Source of the DNA: Darksidea phi
Taxonomy: Eukaryota; Ascomycota; Dothideomycetes; Pleosporales; Lentitheciaceae
Length of the DNA stretch: 64,000 bases
Assembly (NCBI GenBank): GCA_030770425.1
Contig: JASJFT010000069.1
Location: 1 to 64,000, forward strand
Reading direction: 5' to 3'
Part shown: piece after piece, positions 59,672 through 64,000 of the stretch
Layout: every line of letters starts with the position of its first letter
Numbering within the stretch: position 1 is the first letter of the stretch
Made by a program: the position numbers and the translations under genes
Notes under the pieces: generated by a model
What the model was told of the DNA's origin: nothing
Seen by the model: the letters and a program-made list of their open reading frames with translations, nothing else
The model's database searches: none

Positions 59672-62137
59672 ATGGCTCAGGCGAACGGCAAAAGCAAGAG
59701 GGGAGTGAAGGTGAATAGTGGTGCGAGGGACAAGGCGGCGGTGGAGTTGGGGGATTCGAAGACGGATCTTTGGAGGTGGAGATTGGAGGATGAGAGAGGG
59801 TGTCAGATTTGGAGGTACCTGGAGAGCGACGAGGAGTGTGAGAGGTGGCCGCAGAGTGTGGCGGATAAGTATTTTTTGGGGTTGGATACTGTGAGTTTGT
59901 CCTTTCCATAGCGCCTCAATTGCGTACATACAGCCTCTACACGTTCGTACTCTTGCGTCTATGGCTTAGAGGAGAATACTGATACGTCTCGTCTAGAATC
60001 TGCCTGACCTCCCGCCCGCCAAAACGCCCCTCCAAGCTGCCTCCAACGGCCTCTCCTTCTTCTCCCGCCTCCAATTGCCCCCTGGCAACTGGGCTTGTGA
60101 TTATGGCGGCCCCATGTTCCTCCTACCCGGCCTCGTAATCACCTGGTACGTCACGGAAACACCCATACCAACCTCCCACGCTATCGAAATCAAGAACTAC
60201 CTGTTTGCGCGCGCGCACCCGGAAGACGGTGGCTGGGGATTACATATTGAGGGAGAGAGCACTGTGTTTGGGACGGCGATGAACTATACCGTCTTGAGAC
60301 TCCTCGGGGCAGATGCTGAGGATGAGCGGATGAGGAAAGCGAGGAGCACGCTTTGGAAATTGGGGGGTGCGTTGAAGGGGCCACATTGGGCGAAGTTCTG
60401 GTTGAGTGTGCTGGGGGTATTGGAGTGGGATATTGTTAACCCAGTGCCACCGGAGTTATGGTAAGCTTTGAACACACATACATGTACAAGTGCGAAGGAA
60501 GGATGCTAATGAGGACAGGTTGGTCCCCGACTGGGTCCCGATCGCCCCCTGGCGCTGGTGGATCCACATGCGACAAGTCTTCCTTCCTATGTCCTACGTC
60601 TACTCACAACGCTGGTCATACCCCCTCAACGATCTTACGCGCCAACTCCGCTCCGAACTCCTCACTCAACCCTTCGACTCTATCACCTTCTCCAAACACC
60701 GCAACGACATCTCTCCAACGGACAACTACCATCCGAAAACCTGGTTCCTGCGCCTCCTTTTCTGGCTGATCGTCACCATATGGCAGCCTTTCCTCCGCAC
60801 CGCCGCCCTAGCCAAGAGAGCAGAAGACCACGTTTGGTGGCTCATCGAAGCCGAAGACGAAAACACTTCTTTCTCTAATCTAGGCCCGGTGAATGGACCT
60901 ATGAACACGCTAGTTGCGTATATAAGATGTGGGCCGGACTCTTACCCTTTCCGCGAACATCTCAAAACCCTGCCCGAGTTCCTATGGATGAAAGATGAAG
61001 GCATGCTCATGAACGGCACAAACGGCGTCCAGAGCTGGGACACTGCTTTCCTTATCCAAGCCTGTGACTCTGCAGGCTTCTGTCAGGATCCAAAGTGGAA
61101 GCCTATGCTCACCAAAGCGCTCGAGTTTCTAGAAGACCACCAAATGGATGAAGAGTGTCGCGATCAACACCAATGCTATCGGCAGCAACGGAAGGGCGCC
61201 TGGGGCTTCAGCACGAAGAAGCAAGGATATGCCGTTTCGGACTGTACCTCTGAGGGTCTCAAAGCCGTTCTTATACTGCAAAACCTCCCTGACTACCCGA
61301 AACTCATTTCACAGTCGAGAATCGAGGACGCGATAGATGTCCTCCTCACCATGCAAAATAAATCCGGCGGCTGTGCATCGTACGAACCGACCCGCGGCTC
61401 CGAACTCCTCGAATACCTCAATGCTGCTGAAGTCTTCGGCAGAATCATGGTCGAATACGATTATCCTGAGTGCACTACCGCTGTTGTTACGGCTCTGCAC
61501 TCCTTCCAGAAACTCTACCCTACCTATCGTGCCGACGAGGTCGCTGCCTTCAAGGCCCGCGCTGTGGATTACATCCGCCACGCCCAACGACCCGACGGCT
61601 CTTGGTACGGGAGCTGGGGCATCTGCTTCACATACGCAGGTATGTTCGCACTCGAGAGTCTCGCCTGCGTCGGAGAGACGTACGAATCCTCTGAACGTGT
61701 GCGACGCGCCTGTGAATTCTTTCTAGGCCATCAGATGGCCGATGGCGGCTGGGGCGAGACGTATAGGAGCTGTGAGACGGGTGTCTGGTGCCAGCATCCC
61801 GAGTCTCAGGTCGTGCAGACGGCTTGGGTAGTCATCGGGCTGCTAGATGCTAAATACCCGCATCCGGAGCCGCTGCAGAAGGCCTTGCGGTTGATTATGA
61901 AGAGGCAGCAGAGCAATGGCGAGTGGCTGCAGGAAGCGATCGAGGGCGTCTTCAACAAGAGTTGGTAAGTTTTTTCCCTCCCCTGTTCACTACCCTGCTC
62001 CGGCAATAACAACTGTTGTGCTTTGGACTGTGCTAACGTGCTGTAGCATGATATCTTATCCGAACTACAAGTTCATATTTCCTATAATGGCACTGGGTAA
62101 GTATGCGAAGAGGTTCGGAGACGAGCCGCTGCTCTGA
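59672..62137 (+). CDS. ERG7: Lanosterol synthase (2,3-oxidosqualene cyclase)
   Basis: Cyclises 2,3-oxidosqualene to lanosterol, the first sterol of the ergosterol pathway, on ER or lipid-particle membranes. Four exons: 59672-59890, 59997-60460, 60519-61964, 62047-62137; introns 106, 58 and 82 bp; 739 aa, normal for the family. The catalytic acid is Asp469 in VSDCTSEG. Several QW-type repeats are visible (EDGGWGLHIEG, QRKGAWGFSTKKQGY, PDGSWYGSWGICFTY, ADGGWGETYRS), as is the substrate-channel region PPGNWACDYGGPMFLLPG. The last short exon restores KSCMISYPNYKFIFPIMALGK after the final intron. An in-frame ATG at 59576 would extend the N-terminus by 32 residues; MAQANGKSK is preferred. Confidence 0.96.
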
Positions 62138-63108
62138 GCGAGCGGGATACCTTCCCAAAGTTTATGAGATATTCACATACCTAATGATACATGCGATGAC
62201 GGCGGAAAAAGTGGAGAGAGTAGTAGTGGTGGTGGTGTATACTTAACCACACACAAAATATGCTGTAATAATGCTAATAAGGTATCAAATACCATAACAA
62301 ACTCATCCTTCTTATATCTTTTTATACTCTTTTCCGGTACTATATCGATGCTAAACTGCCCCCTCTACGCCGTTTGTAGGGAAGTAAACTGCTGTAAGGG
62401 ATACTCCCTTCTAAACCGTAAATAAGCTCTTATTATTATTATACCTAGTACTTTTTCTCTATGGATAACTTTCATTCCTATCTTCTTACTCTATAAATAC
62501 TATTGCTATACCCACCTTCCTTTCATTGTACACGTTGGTCTGGAGCTATTCTATGCACAGTACGTTATTGCTTAGCAAGAGACAACAAAACATCCACGGC
62601 CACCCAGCAATAAATACAGAAACCACAGTTCATCCACACCATACACATTCTGTTCCTCTACCATCACTCCCTCTCCCAGCCCTTCCTGATCGAATCTCGT
62701 CTCGCTCAATTACGATCCTAAAGCTGCACGCTAGTATTTATATCCCAGGTGAGAAACACGCAAGAACGCGTCGTATAGCCACGGTAGGCATATATTGTTT
62801 GATGAGTACATGATGTACCTACATTGCGCGTCCGTGTAGAAACGCGACTGAGCCCAATGCGCGGTTTCGCTACTATGGTAGAGCGACCGAGGATCTAACT
62901 GCCTACGTGCAGACATGAAAATGCATGCATAACGCCTACCATTTGCTTCGCAGAATGCTAGAAGCGACCTTTTGATGAACGCCGACCGAACCAAAGATCC
63001 CAAATGGCCACCTAGTATCGTAATAAACACCGTTCCATGAAAAGAGACACTCGACCATATTCGGCGTAACTCTCTCTTCCCCCATGGTCCATCCCAGAAC
63101 CCAGGCTC
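62138..63108. other. Convergent 3' intergenic region with an AT-rich block
   Basis: 971 bp between convergent ERG7 and the BRCT gene. About 62220-62540 is markedly AT-rich, with many TA dinucleotides and TTATTATTATTAT runs, unlike its neighbours; it could be an old repeat remnant altered by C-to-T change. No transposon protein is readable. The remainder is unremarkable. Confidence 0.45.
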
Positions 63109-64000
63109 TTACTCCTCGATCAGGGCGCCTAGAATGAGACTCTGCATGACAAACTCATCGCAGGCGATGCGAACCTTCTTCCCATCAATCATCCCACTCC
63201 TCACGAGCACCTCCACCTCCGCGCTCTCATCGCGCTTGCGCTTCCTACCACCCTTCTTCTTGGTCACCAAGATCGGACCCCTCCCATCACCAAAGAGCTT
63301 AGAGGCAGCATCAGCAACGCCCGCAGCCCCACCATCGACGTAAACCCAGTGCCACTCTCCGTCCTGAATGTACTTCTTTGCCGAAGTTAGGTCTTTACAA
63401 CGCGCAACATCAGATGGACCAAGCGCATGCGTGAGGAACATCAACGCTTCTTTTTTTTCCAACTCCTTCTTGCTCTTGCCCGTTACGAGTAGAACAGTTT
63501 GGTCGTGGAGGAGCAACTCTCGTTCTTTGATCACGGACTTGAAGGTCACATGTTCGTCGGCTGGGTCGTACGTGCTCATAGTGCGGGAGCGGATCACGCC
63601 TTCAGGGTCGAGATAGGTTGAAACACCGGCGGGGAGAAGATATTTGGCGAAAGGGACAGGACGTGAAGCAGACACCGAGTCTTGAACCCATCGGAGATGT
63701 AGGATAGGTATATTGAGCGCGAGTGCCTGGAAGTGCTTCGTACGGCGTGAGTGCGAGTCCGAGATGAGCGCCACAAAGCCGATGTTCTCGTATTCGGGCT
63801 TGAGGCCGAGGCCAGAGAAAACTTTCACACTACCGTCAGAAGACGTCGGAGGGTCGCCCGATTCGGCTTCGAACATCTCGTAGAACCCAATGTGTAAAAT
63901 CTCGCCGCCGTTGGAGGTGATGAGCCTGGTTATGGTATCCTTATCTGAGGAGTTGCTTGTCAAGGTCACTGCAAAGACCATATTATTGAAGATGGAGCCG
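63109..64000 (-). CDS. Rad9/Crb2-like DNA damage checkpoint protein, C-terminal tandem BRCT part (partial)
   Basis: The gene runs off the right edge of the window; about 297 C-terminal residues are visible and the frame is open to the last base (SIFNNMVFAVTL). The pattern fits the tandem BRCT repeats of the fungal 53BP1 relatives Rad9/Crb2: FAVTLTS, ITRLITSNGGEIL, FVALISDSHSRRTKHFQALAL, and the helix-3 tryptophan motif in LNIPILHLRWVQDSV, then a second repeat with VLLVTGKSKKELEKKEA and EWHWVYVDGG. Such repeats bind phosphorylated H2A at breaks and support checkpoint kinase activation. A basic KKKGGRKRKRDE segment could be a nuclear signal. The internal ATG at 63981 is not taken as the start, because the frame continues upstream. 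Confidence 0.82.
   Translation of the reverse strand, partial: GSIFNNMVFAVTLTSNSSDKDTITRLITSNGGEILHIGFYEMFEAESGDPPTSSDGSVKVFSGLGLKPEYENIGFVALISDSHSRRTKHFQALALNIPILHLRWVQDSVSASRPVPFAKYLLPAGVSTYLDPEGVIRSRTMSTYDPADEHVTFKSVIKERELLLHDQTVLLVTGKSKKELEKKEALMFLTHALGPSDVARCKDLTSAKKYIQDGEWHWVYVDGGAAGVADAASKLFGDGRGPILVTKKKGGRKRKRDESAEVEVLVRSGMIDGKKVRIACDEFVMQSLILGALIEE

Noticed and set aside
63979..63981. ATG in MVFAVTL as the true start of the BRCT gene
   Set aside because: The frame stays open to the window edge, and Rad9/Crb2 proteins have long N-terminal regions before these repeats.

Overview
This window is chromosomal DNA of a filamentous ascomycete (Pezizomycotina). Its single-copy eukaryotic housekeeping genes are split by many short introns, mostly 45-60 bp, with GTRNGY-like donors, CTAAC-like branch points and short 5' distances. 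The protein set (GH92 mannosidase, ENA-type ATPase, Zn2Cys6 regulator, CYK3, lanosterol synthase, a ligase-IV-like protein) and the sequence style suggest Dothideomycetes, but that rank is only a guess. I found no tRNA, rRNA, CRISPR array, intact transposon or secondary-metabolite cluster.

Layout. 0.1-1.3 kb (-): fatty-acid elongase. 2.2-4.8 kb (-): B56 regulatory subunit of PP2A, divergent from 5.6-7.6 kb (+): TFIIIC subunit Tfc1/Sfc1. 7.8-11.9 kb (-): FGAM synthase (ADE6), divergent from 13.2-24.8 kb (+): the giant SAGA/NuA4 scaffold Tra1. 25.4-27.3 kb (+): Zn2Cys6 regulator with a one-base frame problem at a G6 run. 27.5-29.0 kb: decayed gene remains, including a RING-like C-terminal part with in-frame stops. 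29.6-33.4 kb (+): CYK3-like cytokinesis protein (SH3 plus transglutaminase-like). 33.9-35.9 kb (+): cytosolic glutamyl-tRNA synthetase, convergent with 36.8-40.3 kb (-): ENA-type P-type ATPase. 41.7-42.0 kb (-): a small two-exon gene that open-frame inspection alone misses. 42.1-44.8 kb: gene-free. 44.8-47.5 kb (-): secreted GH92 alpha-mannosidase in six exons. 48.8-50.6 kb (-): Pro/Gly-rich RGG protein. 51.1-53.7 kb (-): ligase-IV-like ATP-dependent DNA ligase without BRCT domains. 54.4 kb: 26-bp minisatellite. 54.7-55.5 kb (+): ICMT-fold membrane protein. 55.5-57.9 kb: gene-free leader region. 57.9-59.0 kb (+): conserved Ser-rich protein of unknown function. 59.7-62.1 kb (+): lanosterol synthase (ERG7). 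63.1 kb to the window end (-): C-terminal tandem-BRCT part of a Rad9/Crb2-like checkpoint protein.

The genes do not form one pathway; this is ordinary fungal gene order, with neighbours in unrelated processes. Elongase and ERG7 are both lipid/sterol genes but lie 58 kb apart. The accessory parts are the regulator with its broken frame, the pseudogene tract beside it, the unusual ligase, and the small gene near 41.7 kb. All exon structures were derived by hand from splice signals, reading phase and family expectation; none is backed by transcripts.
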